DNA of 64,000 nt from Ectopseudomonas alcaliphila (GTDB lineage Bacteria; Pseudomonadota; Gammaproteobacteria; Pseudomonadales; Pseudomonadaceae), in NCBI RefSeq assembly GCF_900101755.1, contig NZ_FNAE01000008.1, forward strand, positions 124,001-188,000, read 5' to 3'. Below, piece by piece: positions 21,749-31,982 of the stretch (position 1 is its first letter; each line of letters begins with the position of its first letter). A program made the position numbers and the translations under genes. Below the pieces are notes generated by a model. It saw only the letters and a program-made list of their open reading frames with translations, was not told the DNA's origin and ran no database searches.

Positions 21749-22810
21749 TTACGCAGACACCGGCTCGGTACGCGGCCAGGCGTTGATCACCGCCTTGAAC
21801 AGGGTCGCCAGCGGAATGGCGAAGAACACGCCCCAGAAGCCCCACAGCCCGCCGAACAACAGCACCGCGCAGATGATCGCCACCGGGTGCAGGTTGACCG
21901 CCTCGGAGAACAGCAGCGGCACCAGCACGTTGCCATCAAGCGCCTGGATGATGCCGTAGATCACCATCAGATAAAGGAACTGATCACTCCAGCCCCACTG
22001 GAACAGACCGATCAGCGCCACCGGCACGGTCACCACCACCGCGCCGATATAAGGCACCACCACCGACAGGCCGACCAGCAAAGCCAGCAGCGCGGCATAG
22101 TTGAGGCCGAGGAAGGCGAAGGCGATGTAGGTGACCACCCCGCAGATGATGATCTCGATGAACTTGCCACGGATGTAGTTGGCGATCTGCTGATTCATCT
22201 CCTGCGCGACCTGCGTGATCAACGCGCGCTCTCGCGGCAGATAACCGCGAAACCACTGGCCGATCTGCTCGCGGTCCTTGAGGAAGAAGAACACCAGGAT
22301 CGGCACCAGCACCAGGTAGATCATCACGCTGACCAGCATCGGCAGGCTGGACAGGGAGAATGACAACGCCCACTGGCCGAACTTGCCAGCTTCGCCGCGC
22401 ATGCTGTCGATCAGCTGCACGACCTGCGCGTCGGTGATCAGGTTCGGGTAGCGCTCCGGCAGCAGCAGGAATACCGACTGCCATTCGGCGGCCATACGCG
22501 GCAGTTCATTGAACAGCGTGCTCAACTGCTGCCAGAGCAACGGCATCAGCACCAACAGAAACACCGTCAGGCCGCCCATGAACAGGGTGAACACCAGCCA
22601 GACCGCCAGCACCTGCGGCACTTTCAAGCGCTCCAGGCCGTTGACCAGCCCCTGCATGAGAAAGGCCAGCACCAGGCCGGTCAGCACCGGCGCGAGCATG
22701 CCGCCGAGCGTCAGCACCAGCGCAAAGCCCAGCACCAGCAGCACCGCCAGCACCACGGCCTGCTCATCGGAGAAGTAGCGATGCAGCCAACTACGCAAAA
22801 CCTTGACCAT
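21749..22810 (-). CDS. perM: AI-2E/PerM family membrane transporter
   Basis: A 353-residue integral membrane protein with about eight hydrophobic segments, the AI-2 exporter-like (AI-2E, formerly UPF0118) fold. The region LLALLVGLSVVVPYIGAVVVTVPVAL is the family's conserved core. Substrate is not determined by sequence. Starting ATG at 22810 follows AAGGAATTC on the - strand. In the same order as P. aeruginosa, it lies between bcp and tusA. Confidence 0.88.
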   Translation of the reverse strand: MVKVLRSWLHRYFSDEQAVVLAVLLVLGFALVLTLGGMLAPVLTGLVLAFLMQGLVNGLERLKVPQVLAVWLVFTLFMGGLTVFLLVLMPLLWQQLSTLFNELPRMAAEWQSVFLLLPERYPNLITDAQVVQLIDSMRGEAGKFGQWALSFSLSSLPMLVSVMIYLVLVPILVFFFLKDREQIGQWFRGYLPRERALITQVAQEMNQQIANYIRGKFIEIIICGVVTYIAFAFLGLNYAALLALLVGLSVVVPYIGAVVVTVPVALIGLFQWGWSDQFLYLMVIYGIIQALDGNVLVPLLFSEAVNLHPVAIICAVLLFGGLWGFWGVFFAIPLATLFKAVINAWPRTEPVSA

Positions 22811-22924
22811 CAGAATTCCTTAACGCAGAGAAATGCCGGTTCTTTCACTACGCCCGCCATATGAAAAATGGCGCACGCCGCACATGAATGACCACCGGGA
22901 TATGTTTCAAGCTACAACAGCTGC

Positions 22925-23167
22925 TCAGGCCTTACGCAACCAGTAACGATAAATACCTGCCTCGACCTCTTCATGCAGCAGCGCATGGCCGGCCAGGCTG
23001 GCGAAGGCACGAAAGTCGCGCTGCGAGCCGGCGTCAGTAGCGCTGACCTTGAGCACGGCCCCACTGGCCAGGCGGTTGAGCTCGAGCTTGGCCTTGAGCA
23101 ACGGCAGCGGGCAGTTCAGCCCGCAGGCATCGAGCTCGGCATCGAAAGCCGGTACGTCTGTCATCAT
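22925..23167 (-). CDS. TusA-family sulfur carrier protein
   Basis: An 80-residue protein with the TusA signature LDACGLNCPLPLLKAKLEL (residues 12-30); the sulfur-carrying Cys is C19 in CPLP. TusA-like proteins relay persulfide sulfur for tRNA thiolation and cofactor synthesis. Starts with MMTDVP; either Met is possible. It is divergent from bepA across about 105 bp. Confidence 0.92.
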   Translation of the reverse strand: MMTDVPAFDAELDACGLNCPLPLLKAKLELNRLASGAVLKVSATDAGSQRDFRAFASLAGHALLHEEVEAGIYRYWLRKA

Positions 23168-23272
23168 CTACTCCTGATAGGTCGGCTAGGATACCCAAGC
23201 CGCCACAACCCTGGCCAGCGCGGTAGCTGGCCGGCTACAGTAACGCCTTTGCCTCCCGAGAGCCTTGAGTGC

Positions 23273-24706
23273 ATGACTTTTCTGCGCCCCACCCTGCTGA
23301 CGCTGGCCTGCCTGTTCGCCGCCCACACGGGTGCCAGTGATCTGCCGTCGCTAGGCGACGCCAGCTCCTCGATCGTCTCGCCACAGCAAGAACATCAGCT
23401 CGGCCGTGCCTGGCTCGGCCTGTTGCGTGGCCAGGTCTCGCAACTGGACGACCCGCAACTTAAGGATTTCGTCGAATCCAGCGTCTATCGCCTGTCGGAA
23501 ACCAGCCAGTTGCAGGACCGCCGCCTGGAGTTCGTGTTGCTCAACAGCCCGCAGCTCAACGCCTTCGCCGCCCCCGGCGGGATCGTCGGGGTCAACGGCG
23601 GTCTGTTCCTCTACGCCCAGACCGAAGCCGAGTACGCCTCGGTCATGGCGCACGAACTGGCGCACTTGTCGCAGCGTCACTTCGCTCGCGGTGTCGAGGC
23701 GCAACAACGCATGCAGCTGCCGCTGATGGCCGCCATGCTCGCCGGTATCGTCGCCGCTGCAGCAGGTGCCGGCGACGCCGGTATCGCCACCATCATGTCG
23801 ACCCAGGCCGCTGCCATTCAGGAACAACGGCGTTTCTCCCGGCAGAACGAACAGGAGGCCGACCGCATCGGCCTGGTCAACCTGGAAAAGGCCGGTTACG
23901 ACCCACGCGCCATGCCGCTGATGTTCGAACGGCTGATGCGTCAGTACCGTTACGACGCCAAGCCGCCGGAATTCCTGCTGACTCACCCGGTGTCGGAGTC
24001 GCGTATCGCCGACACCCGCAACCGCGCCGAGCAGTTTCCGGCCAAGGGTCGCCAAGACAGCCTGCGTTACCAGTTGATGCGCGCCCGCGTGCAGCTGACC
24101 TACGAAGAGACGCCTGGCGTCGCAGCCAAGCGCTTTCGCGCCATGCTCGACGAGAACCCCGGCCTCGATGCCGCACGCTACGGCCTGGTACTGGCGCAGA
24201 TGAAAACCGGTCAGCTCGCCGAAGCCGGTGAAACCCTGGCGCCGCTGCTGAGCAAGACCCCGGACGACATCACCTACAACCTGGCGCAGATCGAGCTGGA
24301 TATGGCGGCCAATCGCCTGGACGCGGCCGAGCGTCGGCAGGAGCGCATGTTCGCCCTCTACCCGAGCAACTACCCGTTGCAGCAGGCCCGCGTCGACCTG
24401 CTACTCAAGCAGCAACGCATCGCGGACGCCGAGCGTGCCCTGGACAATCTGCTCAAGACTCGCGCCAAGGACCCGGACGTCTGGTATCAGGTCGCCGAAG
24501 TGCGTGGCCTGAGCGGCAACACCATCGGCCTGCACCAGGCACGCGCGGAGTTCTTCGCCCTGGTCGGCGACTACAACCAGGCCATCGAACAGCTGGACTT
24601 CGCCAAGCGCCGCGCCAGCAACAACTTCCAGCTGGCCTCGCGCATCGATGCCCGTCAGCGCGAACTCTCCGAGGAGAAGCGCCTGGTCGAGCAGATGCTG
24701 CGCTGA
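23273..24706 (+). CDS. bepA: periplasmic M48 metalloprotease with TPR domain (BepA-like)
   Basis: A 477-residue outer-membrane quality-control protease. It starts with a signal peptide (MTFLRPTLLTLACLFAAHTGASD). The M48 zinc site is MAHELAHLSQRH (HExxH at about residues 125-135), with the downstream glutamate in QNEQEADRIGL. From about residue 300 a TPR-rich domain begins (EETPGVAAKRFRAMLDENPGLDAARYGLV). E. coli BepA degrades stalled LptD and works with the Bam complex; bamC is nearby. The frame extends upstream, but only ATG 23273 gives a signal peptide. Confidence 0.92.
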   Translation: MTFLRPTLLTLACLFAAHTGASDLPSLGDASSSIVSPQQEHQLGRAWLGLLRGQVSQLDDPQLKDFVESSVYRLSETSQLQDRRLEFVLLNSPQLNAFAAPGGIVGVNGGLFLYAQTEAEYASVMAHELAHLSQRHFARGVEAQQRMQLPLMAAMLAGIVAAAAGAGDAGIATIMSTQAAAIQEQRRFSRQNEQEADRIGLVNLEKAGYDPRAMPLMFERLMRQYRYDAKPPEFLLTHPVSESRIADTRNRAEQFPAKGRQDSLRYQLMRARVQLTYEETPGVAAKRFRAMLDENPGLDAARYGLVLAQMKTGQLAEAGETLAPLLSKTPDDITYNLAQIELDMAANRLDAAERRQERMFALYPSNYPLQQARVDLLLKQQRIADAERALDNLLKTRAKDPDVWYQVAEVRGLSGNTIGLHQARAEFFALVGDYNQAIEQLDFAKRRASNNFQLASRIDARQRELSEEKRLVEQMLR

Positions 24707-24717
24707 TCCGGAGCATG

Positions 24718-24782
24718 GCGGTGCGCACGGCGCACCCTACCCGCCGCCCATGAAGCACCCTAGGGTGCGCTGCGCGCACCGA
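24718..24782. repeat. REP-like palindromes (GGTGCGC family)
   Basis: GCGGTGCGCACGGCGCACCC and CCTAGGGTGCGCTGCGCGCA form two adjacent palindromes in the bepA-gdhB gap, of the same family as 21578-21617. Confidence 0.65.
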
Positions 24783-24792
24783 CAGCAGCGTG

Positions 24793-24851
24793 GTAGCCCG
24801 GATGCAATCCGGGACCCCGGCGGCAAATTACCCGGATTGCATCCGGGCTAC
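24793..24851. repeat. REP-type inverted repeat (GTAGCCCGGATGCAATCC)
   Basis: Perfect 21-bp arms (24793-24813, 24831-24851) beginning GTAGCCCGGATGCAATCC. Further copies lie at 41359-41417 and 63000-63059. Confidence 0.85.
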
Positions 24852-24877
24852 GCAAGCCTGTGAATACCGCGCCACAA

Positions 24878-24910
24878 AAAGAAGCCCCGCACTTGGCGGG
24901 GCTCTTTTAT
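24878..24910 (-). terminator. terminator after gdhB
   Basis: AAAAGAAGCCCCGC ACTTG GCGGGGCTCTTTTA: a strong stem with A- and T-runs on both sides. It can serve gdhB (-) and stop read-through from bepA. Confidence 0.88.
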
Positions 24911-24923
24911 TTCAGCGCACGGC

Positions 24924-27900
24924 TCAGGCGCTTTGCGCCAGGTCCATCAGCTCGCGGTTGGCCACCGCGTACATGGCGTAGTCGGTGCCGGTCGCCGAAC
25001 GCAGCTCGGCCAGCATCGCCTTCCAGCGGTCGACCAGGCGTTGATGCTGGTCGAGCCACAGCGCCACGCGCGCCTCGATTTCCTGCGGACCATCGGCCAT
25101 CTGCAGTACCGACACGGTAATCGCCCGCTGCTGCCAGTCCAGATCATCACGGAAGGCTTCGCGGGCCAGCGACTGCCAGTTGTTCTCCACCGGCAGATTG
25201 GTGATCTGCTGCAAGTACCAGGACAGCTCCAGCGCACCACCGACGGCGAAGTAGGCAGTGGCCACTTCGCTGGTGTCCTTGCCGGTCACGTCCGCCGCTT
25301 CGATGATCGGCAGCAGCGTGTACAGGTGGCTGGTGCCAGCGACGACGCGCGCCAGCTCTTCCGGTGTACCGGCTTCGACGAAGCTCTGGTAGCGCGCCAG
25401 CCACTGCTCGCGGGCCGGGCCTTCGAGCAGTTCGTCCAGGCGACCGACCAGTGCTTCGATGCGCGGTGCGAAATGCGCCACGTCGCGCGCAGCGTCCAGC
25501 TCGTTACGGCGGCTGCGCAGGAACCAGCGCGTGGCGCGGCGGCCCAAACGCATCAGCTCGTCCATCAACTGCAGTTGCAGATCGGCCGATACCTTGTAGT
25601 CCAGCGCCTCGATCTGCGACCACCAGTGCGGCAAGCGGAACAGATCACGCACGATGACATAGGCGCCAGCGACGTTGGCCGCGCTCATGCCGGTGGACTC
25701 CTTCAGGCGCTGCACGAAGGTGATGCCCATGTGGTTGACCAGGTCGTTGGCGATCTGCGTGCTGACGATCTCGCGCTTGAGGCGGTGGCGGCGCATGGCA
25801 TCGCCGAACTTCTCGGTGAGGATCGCCGGGAAGGCGGTCTCCATCTCACGGGCCAGGTACTCGTCGTCCGGCACCAGGGACTTGAGCAGCGACTCCTTGA
25901 GGTCGATCTTGCTGTAGGAGATCAGCACCGACAGCTCCGGCCGGGTCAGGCCCTGGCCGTTGGTGGCGCGCTCGTTGAGCTCCTCGTCCGAAGGCAGGAA
26001 CTCCAGGGCGCGGTCCAGCTTGCCGGCGCTCTCCAGCGCATTCATCAGGCGCTTGTACTCGCCGACGTGCTCACGGGCGCGGCGCTCGGCCAGCGACAGC
26101 GCCTGGGTCTGCTTGTAGTTGTTGCCCAGTACCAGTTCGGACACATCATCGGTCATCTCGGCCAGCAGCTTGTTACGCTGCTTCTCGGTCATGTCGCCGC
26201 CCGAGACGATCTCACCCAGCAGAATCTTGATGTTCACTTCGTGGTCGGAGCAGTCCACACCACCGGCGTTGTCGATGAAGTCGGTGTTGCTGGCGCCGCC
26301 ATGCAGGCCGAATTCGACGCGACCGAGCTGGGTCATGCCCAGGTTGCCGCCCTCACCCACCACCTTGGCGCGCAGTTCGCGACCGTCCACGCGCAGGGCG
26401 TCGTTGGCCTTGTCGCCGACGTCGCCGTGGCTCTCCTTGCTGGACTTGACGTAGGTGCCGATGCCGCCGTTCCACAGCAGGTCGACCGGTGCCTTGAGCA
26501 GGGCATTGAGCAGCTCGGTGGGCGCCAGCTTGTCGGCAGCGATATCGAAGCGCGCCTTCATCTGCGGGGTGATGGCGATGCTCTTGGCACTGCGCAGGAA
26601 GATGCCGCCGCCATCGGAAATCAGCTTGGTGTCGTAATCGGCCCAGCTCGAACGCGGCAGCTCGAACAGGCGCTTGCGCTCGACGAAGCTCTTGGCGGCG
26701 TCCGGGTTCGGGTCGATGAAGATGTGCATGTGATTGAAGGCCGCTACCAGCTGCAGGCTCTCGGACAGCAGCAGGCCATTGCCGAACACGTCGCCGGCCA
26801 TGTCGCCGATACCGATCACGGTGACGTCGTCCTTCTGCACGTCGATGCCGCGCTCGCGGAAGTGACGTTGCACCGAAACCCAGCCGCCCTTGGCGGTGAT
26901 GCCCATGCCTTTGTGGTCGTAACCGGCCGAGCCGCCGGAGGCGAAGGCGTCACCGAGCCAGAAGTCATATTCGGCGGCGATGCCGTTGGCGATGTCGGAG
27001 AAGGTCGCGGTGCCCTTGTCGGCCGCTACCACCAGGTAGGGGTCGTCGGCGTCGTGGCGCACCACGTTGACCGGCGGAACCACCTCGCCTTCCTTGAGGT
27101 TGTCGGTGATATCCAGCAGGCCGCTGATGAAGATGCGGTAGCAGGCGATGCCCTCGGCCAGCACCTCGTCACGCGAACCACCGACCGGCATCCGGCGCGG
27201 TACGAAGCCGCCCTTGGCGCCCATCGGCACGATCACCGCGTTCTTCACCTGCTGCGCCTTGACCAGGCCGAGCACTTCGGTACGGAAGTCCTCTTCGCGA
27301 TCCGACCAGCGCAGACCGCCACGGGCGACGTCGCCGAAGCGCAGGTGCACACCCTCGACGCGCGGGCTGTAGACGAAGATCTCGAACTTCGGCACCGGCC
27401 GCGGAATATCCGGAATCAGGCGCGGGCTGAGCTTGAAGCTGAAATAGGATTTGACCGCGCCGCTGGCGTCGGTCTGGAAGAAGTTGGTGCGCAGGGTGGC
27501 TTTGATCAGGTCCAGGTAGCGACGCAGGATGCGGTCTTCGTTGAGCACGGCGACGTTGTCCAGCGCGGCGAGGATGGCCTGTTCGAGCTTCTGCTGCTTG
27601 TCTTCCAGGTCCTCGGCGGTGAGCTTGCGCGCGAGGTAGAAACGGGTGCGGAACAGACGCACCAGCTCCTTGGCGATATCGGCGTGGTTGATCAGGGTCG
27701 CAGCGATATAGCTGAGGTCGAAGCCCAGGCGGATCTGCTTGAGATAACGCGCGTAGGCACGCAGCAGCGCCACTTCACGCCAGGGCATGGCGGCGGTCAG
27801 CACCAGGCGGTTGAATGCATCGTTCTCGGCATCGCCACCGACGATGTGGATGAATGCGTCCTGCAGGGTGTCGTTGAGCTGCTGGATGTCGACGTCCAGG

Positions 27901-29765
27901 CCTTCGGCATAGGTGAAGGCGAAGTCGTGAATCCAGAATTCGCGGCCGTCATTACGACGCAGCTTGTAGGGGAACTCGCCAAGCACGCGCAGGCCGAGGT
28001 TCTCCAGAATCGGCAGCACGTCGGACAGCGGCAGCGGCGTATCGGCGTGGTACAGCTTGCAGTGCAGTTGCTGCCCTGCCTGGGCCAACGGCTGGTAGAA
28101 ACTCATCACCAGCGGCTTGTCGTTGCTCAGACTGAGCAGGTGCTGCATGTCCACCACCGCCGAGTGCGGGGCGAAACGCTCGCGGTAGCCAGCCGGGAAG
28201 CCGTCGGGGAATTCGGCCAGCACGCTGGTACCTTGCGCCTCGCCGAGGCTCTCGACCATCAGGCTGGCGTAGTCGTCCTTCCACGAACGGCAGGCCTGGA
28301 TGACTTCTTTCTCCAGGCGCACGGGGTCGATCTGAGTCTTGTTCTTCGGGTCGACGCGCAGGATGAACTGCACACGCGCCAGCACCGATTCGGAGAAGAA
28401 GGTCCAGAATTCGCAATCGGTAGCCTGCAGACGCTCCATCAGCACCTGCTGGATCTTCACACGGGTTTCGGTGGAGTACACGTCGCGCGGCACATAGGCC
28501 AGGCAGTAGCAGAAGCGGCCGTAGGGATCGCGGCGCAGGAACACGCGAATCTTGTTGCGCTCCTGAATCTGCACGATGGCCAGGGCGGTATTGAACAGGT
28601 CGTCAACCGGGGTCTGGAACAGGTCGTCACGCGGCAGCACTTCCAGTACCTGGGCCAGCTCCTTGCCCAGATGGGCGCTGCTGTCGAAGCCGGAACGCTG
28701 CTTGATCACGTCCACCTTGCGGCGGATGTAGGGGATGTTCCACACACTCTCGGCATACACCGAGGTGGTGTACAGGCCCATGAAGCGGCATTCCTTGACC
28801 ACGTTGCCCTTGGCATCGAGTTCGCGGATGGAGACGAAATCCGGATAGGCCGGGCGGTGTACACGGCTCGGTACCGCAGCCTTGGCGAAGGACAGCAACT
28901 GCGGCTCGTGCAGGTAGGCCACCGACTCTGGTTCGATGTGCAGCTCCTCGGCGGTCAGCCCGGTGCGCAGGCGCTTGGACAGACCGAGCAGGGATTTCTC
29001 GTCGTAGACCATGCGGCCGCCATCGGCGGTCGGGGCGACGGTGAACTCCTCGTAACCGAGGAAGGTGAAGTGGTTGTCCAGCAACCAGTTCAGGTAGACC
29101 TTGATTTCATCCAGCTCGGCCTTGTCCACCTTGAGCTTGGCGCGATCCAGCCAGGCCAGCAGCTCGCGTGCCTTGGCCTTCATCGGCTGGAAGTCGGCGA
29201 CGCTCATGCGCACGTCACTGAAGATTTCGTGAATGGCTTTTTCCAGGGTTTTCAGCTCGGCGGAGCTGGAGCAGCGGTCGATCTCCAGGAACATCAGCGC
29301 TTCTTGCAGCACGCCCTCGCCCTGGGTACCGCGCGGCAGGATTTCCAGCAACTGGCCATTCTTGTCACGGCGCACGCTGAACACGCTGTTTTGCAGGGTG
29401 TGGATGCTGTAGCCGTGGCGATTGAGCTCCATGCGCACGGAGTCGACCAGGAACGGGGTGTCGCCATGCAGGATTTCCACCGCCGTGTGGGTGGACTGCC
29501 AGCCATGCTTCTCGTAATCGGGGTTGAAGGTGCGCACCTGCGGCTTGGCGTGATCGAACTGCTCCAGCATGCGCCAGGCCGACAGGGTGCAGCCGACCAG
29601 GTCGGAGAGACGCCGCTGGGTCAACTCCTCGAGGGCGATGATGCCGAAGAACTGTTCGGCGAAAAGGGCTACTTGTGGCAGCGCTTGCTCACTCACGTGC
29701 TGTGCCAGGGCCGCTTGCAGTTGGTGCTGGAAGTCGGCTTTGCTGGCCGCCGTAAAGAACGCCAT
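24924..29765 (-). CDS. gdhB: NAD-specific glutamate dehydrogenase, large (GDH-180) class
   Basis: A 1613-residue enzyme that oxidises glutamate to 2-oxoglutarate with NAD; its length is typical of the 180-kDa class. The N-terminal 600 residues contain ACT-like regulatory parts (PFLVDSVRMELNRHGYSIHTLQNSV). The catalytic core begins at about residue 790 with LRFGDVARGGLRWSDREEDFRTEVLGLVKAQ, then NAVIVPMGAKGGFVPRR with the catalytic Lys, and a Rossmann segment (VTVIGIGDMAGDVFGNG). A long C-terminal helical domain follows. Starts MAFFTAASK at 29765. It is a single-gene unit. Confidence 0.97.
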   Translation of the reverse strand: MAFFTAASKADFQHQLQAALAQHVSEQALPQVALFAEQFFGIIALEELTQRRLSDLVGCTLSAWRMLEQFDHAKPQVRTFNPDYEKHGWQSTHTAVEILHGDTPFLVDSVRMELNRHGYSIHTLQNSVFSVRRDKNGQLLEILPRGTQGEGVLQEALMFLEIDRCSSSAELKTLEKAIHEIFSDVRMSVADFQPMKAKARELLAWLDRAKLKVDKAELDEIKVYLNWLLDNHFTFLGYEEFTVAPTADGGRMVYDEKSLLGLSKRLRTGLTAEELHIEPESVAYLHEPQLLSFAKAAVPSRVHRPAYPDFVSIRELDAKGNVVKECRFMGLYTTSVYAESVWNIPYIRRKVDVIKQRSGFDSSAHLGKELAQVLEVLPRDDLFQTPVDDLFNTALAIVQIQERNKIRVFLRRDPYGRFCYCLAYVPRDVYSTETRVKIQQVLMERLQATDCEFWTFFSESVLARVQFILRVDPKNKTQIDPVRLEKEVIQACRSWKDDYASLMVESLGEAQGTSVLAEFPDGFPAGYRERFAPHSAVVDMQHLLSLSNDKPLVMSFYQPLAQAGQQLHCKLYHADTPLPLSDVLPILENLGLRVLGEFPYKLRRNDGREFWIHDFAFTYAEGLDVDIQQLNDTLQDAFIHIVGGDAENDAFNRLVLTAAMPWREVALLRAYARYLKQIRLGFDLSYIAATLINHADIAKELVRLFRTRFYLARKLTAEDLEDKQQKLEQAILAALDNVAVLNEDRILRRYLDLIKATLRTNFFQTDASGAVKSYFSFKLSPRLIPDIPRPVPKFEIFVYSPRVEGVHLRFGDVARGGLRWSDREEDFRTEVLGLVKAQQVKNAVIVPMGAKGGFVPRRMPVGGSRDEVLAEGIACYRIFISGLLDITDNLKEGEVVPPVNVVRHDADDPYLVVAADKGTATFSDIANGIAAEYDFWLGDAFASGGSAGYDHKGMGITAKGGWVSVQRHFRERGIDVQKDDVTVIGIGDMAGDVFGNGLLLSESLQLVAAFNHMHIFIDPNPDAAKSFVERKRLFELPRSSWADYDTKLISDGGGIFLRSAKSIAITPQMKARFDIAADKLAPTELLNALLKAPVDLLWNGGIGTYVKSSKESHGDVGDKANDALRVDGRELRAKVVGEGGNLGMTQLGRVEFGLHGGASNTDFIDNAGGVDCSDHEVNIKILLGEIVSGGDMTEKQRNKLLAEMTDDVSELVLGNNYKQTQALSLAERRAREHVGEYKRLMNALESAGKLDRALEFLPSDEELNERATNGQGLTRPELSVLISYSKIDLKESLLKSLVPDDEYLAREMETAFPAILTEKFGDAMRRHRLKREIVSTQIANDLVNHMGITFVQRLKESTGMSAANVAGAYVIVRDLFRLPHWWSQIEALDYKVSADLQLQLMDELMRLGRRATRWFLRSRRNELDAARDVAHFAPRIEALVGRLDELLEGPAREQWLARYQSFVEAGTPEELARVVAGTSHLYTLLPIIEAADVTGKDTSEVATAYFAVGGALELSWYLQQITNLPVENNWQSLAREAFRDDLDWQQRAITVSVLQMADGPQEIEARVALWLDQHQRLVDRWKAMLAELRSATGTDYAMYAVANRELMDLAQSA

Positions 29766-30046
29766 GGTTTTGCTCCATTGGGCTGGTGGTTCGACAGGAC
29801 GTCTGGATCGCTGCCGCTAGGTATTAGTTCAACGTTAGTCCATGAAGCGACGATGACACTTGCGAGTCGCATGTGGACCGGCGTGAAGGGAGCGACCGAC
29901 TGGTCACATATAACCAGCGAGCTTAACGAGGGTTGGCCCACAACCGCTTGCGGTGCTGCGACATTTTCTTTCAAGGCTGCACCGGCGCGGTGCAAAAAGA
30001 GAAAGCCATGGCCCGCACGCGGAGCGCGAACGGGCCACGGCGAGAG
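29766..30046. other. intergenic region between gdhB and the TRAP operon
   Basis: Upstream region of gdhB plus the end of the TRAP operon; no gene is seen. An inverted repeat TGGCCCG...CGGGCCA (30009-30015, 30031-30037), followed on the - strand by a T-rich stretch, is the probable dctM terminator. Confidence 0.6.
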
Positions 30047-31363
30047 TCAGGCGCCGCGCATCGCCTCGGGCAGCGCCAGCACGATCTGCGGGAACAGTGT
30101 GATCAGGATCGCGGCCAGCACCAGCAGGAGGAAGAACGGAAAGCTGGCACGTGCCACGGCGCCCAGGTTGCGCCCGGTAAGGTTCTGGATGACGAACAGG
30201 TTGAAGCCCACCGGTGGCGTGATCTGCGCCATTTCCACCACCAGGATGACGAAGATGCCGAACCACAGCAGATCGATCCCGGCAGCCTGCACCGCCGGCA
30301 GAATCACTGCGGTGGTGAGCAGGATGATGGAAATGCCATCGAGGAAGCAGCCCAGGGCGATGAAGAACAGGGTCAGCGCCAGCAGCAACAGGTAGGGCGA
30401 CAGCTGCTTGGCGATGATCCAGTCGGCCAGCGCCGCGGGCAGGCCGGTGAAGCTCATGGCCGAAGTCAGGTAGGCCGCGCCGAGCAGGATGAAGAAGATC
30501 ATGCACGAGGTGGACACCGCGCCCATCAGGCTGGCCATGAAGGTTTCCCGGGTCAGCGCCCCCGAGACCAGCGCGATCAGCAGTGCCCCCACCACCCCCA
30601 CTGCCGCCGCCTCGGTGGCCGTGGCGATGCCGCCATAGATCGAACCGATCACGGCGATGATCAGACCCAGCACCGGAATCAGCAGTTTGGCCCGCCGCAG
30701 TTTGTCCAGGAACGGCAGACGCTCGCCCTCCTCTGGCAGCTTGCTGCGATTGCAGGCGGCCCAGAGCATCAGATAGCCGCTGAAGATCGCCAGCAGCAGC
30801 AGGCCCGGCAGGATACCGGCGATGAACAGACGCGAGATCGACACCTGCGCCGCCACGCCATAGACGATCATCATGATCGACGGCGGAATCAGCAAACCGA
30901 GCGTGCCGGCACCGGCCAGCGAGCCCATGGCGATGGACTCCGGGTAGCCGCGCGACTTCAGCTCGGGCAGGGAGATGCGACCGATGGTGGCCGCCGTGGC
31001 AGCGGAAGAGCCGCTGACCGCCGCGAACAGGCCACAACCGAACACGTTGACGTGCAGCAGCCGCCCCGGCATGCCGCGCATCCAGGGGGCCAGGCCGTTG
31101 AACATGTCTTCGGAAAGCCGTGTGCGATAGAGGATCTCGCCCATCCAGATGAACAGCGGCAGCGCCGTCAGTGTCCAGCTGGCGCTGTGTGCCCAGTTGG
31201 TGGAAGCGAGAATAGAACCGGCCGGCGCACCGCCGAACAGCTCCATGCCGATGATGCCGACGCCGAGCAACGACAGGGCAACCCAGACGCCGCCGCCAAG
31301 CAGCACGAACAGCGCCAGCAGCAAGGTGATTGTAATGATTGTGTAGTCCACGGGTTCACTCAC
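30047..31363 (-). CDS. TRAP transporter large permease (DctM)
   Basis: A 438-residue membrane protein with about 12 hydrophobic segments. Family motifs include PLFIWMGEILYRTRLSEDMFNGL, GCGLFAAVSGSSAATAATIG and GTLGLLIPPSIMMIVYG. It forms the sodium-coupled channel of a tripartite (TRAP) importer for organic acids. It is the last gene of the dctP-dctQ-dctM operon. Confidence 0.95.
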   Translation of the reverse strand: MSEPVDYTIITITLLLALFVLLGGGVWVALSLLGVGIIGMELFGGAPAGSILASTNWAHSASWTLTALPLFIWMGEILYRTRLSEDMFNGLAPWMRGMPGRLLHVNVFGCGLFAAVSGSSAATAATIGRISLPELKSRGYPESIAMGSLAGAGTLGLLIPPSIMMIVYGVAAQVSISRLFIAGILPGLLLLAIFSGYLMLWAACNRSKLPEEGERLPFLDKLRRAKLLIPVLGLIIAVIGSIYGGIATATEAAAVGVVGALLIALVSGALTRETFMASLMGAVSTSCMIFFILLGAAYLTSAMSFTGLPAALADWIIAKQLSPYLLLLALTLFFIALGCFLDGISIILLTTAVILPAVQAAGIDLLWFGIFVILVVEMAQITPPVGFNLFVIQNLTGRNLGAVARASFPFFLLLVLAAILITLFPQIVLALPEAMRGA

Positions 31364-31409
31364 GAATGCAGTGCGGCGCTGGCCGCAATTAAGGGTCGAG
31401 CCAGCGGGC

Positions 31410-31916
31410 TCACTCGCTCATCGCCGTACCGGCTTCGACAGCCTCGAAGCGCTTGCCCTGGCAGACCAGCACCAGGCGCTCGGCCATCGCCACCACCAGA
31501 ATCAGCGTGCCGAGCATCATCGGCAGCTGGGGCAACCACATGGGAATCGGCAACAGACCGGACGACACTTCCTTGAACTCATAGGACTCCAGAACGAACA
31601 ACGCGCAGTACCAGGCCATATAGGTGGCGATCCCCAGGCCGACCAGGGTGGCCAGCACATCGACCACGCGACGACAGCCAGCAGGCAGCAGGCGCAATAT
31701 CAGCTCCACACGGATATGCGCGCCGCGCTGCAACGCGTAGGGCAAGGCGAGAAAGCCCGATGCAGCCATGGCGTAAGCGGCGAACTCATCGGCAGCGGGC
31801 ACCATGGTGCCCAGTTGGCGGGCGACGATCTGCGCCACGACCAGCACGCAGATCAGGACGAGAAACACGCCGGACAACCATCCGGACAGGGTGTAGAGCT
31901 TGTGCAGTGGGGTCAT
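31410..31916 (-). CDS. TRAP transporter small permease (DctQ)
   Basis: A 168-residue membrane protein with four hydrophobic helices (GVFLVLICVLVVAQIVARQLG at about residues 15-35). It includes ADEFAAYAMAASGFLALPYALQRGAHIRVELIL, the usual DctQ segment. I start at MTPLHKLYTLSGW (31916) instead of the longer frame. It lies 66 bp downstream of dctP and 46 bp before dctM. Confidence 0.9.
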   Translation of the reverse strand: MTPLHKLYTLSGWLSGVFLVLICVLVVAQIVARQLGTMVPAADEFAAYAMAASGFLALPYALQRGAHIRVELILRLLPAGCRRVVDVLATLVGLGIATYMAWYCALFVLESYEFKEVSSGLLPIPMWLPQLPMMLGTLILVVAMAERLVLVCQGKRFEAVEAGTAMSE

Positions 31917-31982
31917 GAACAACGGGCTCCCTGGGCAAGCCACGAGACAAGCCCGCCACAACGAGAGCGGCGGGCAGCGAAA

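Noticed and set aside
24933..30395. Very long + strand frame (1820 codons) opposite gdhB
   Set aside because: It mirrors gdhB, a well-conserved gene; the product is repetitive Arg/Gln/Val/His-rich, as antisense of GC-rich genes usually is.
29933..31576. + strand frame of 547 codons opposite dctM
   Set aside because: Arg/Gln/His-rich shadow of the TRAP permease; no start signal or domain.
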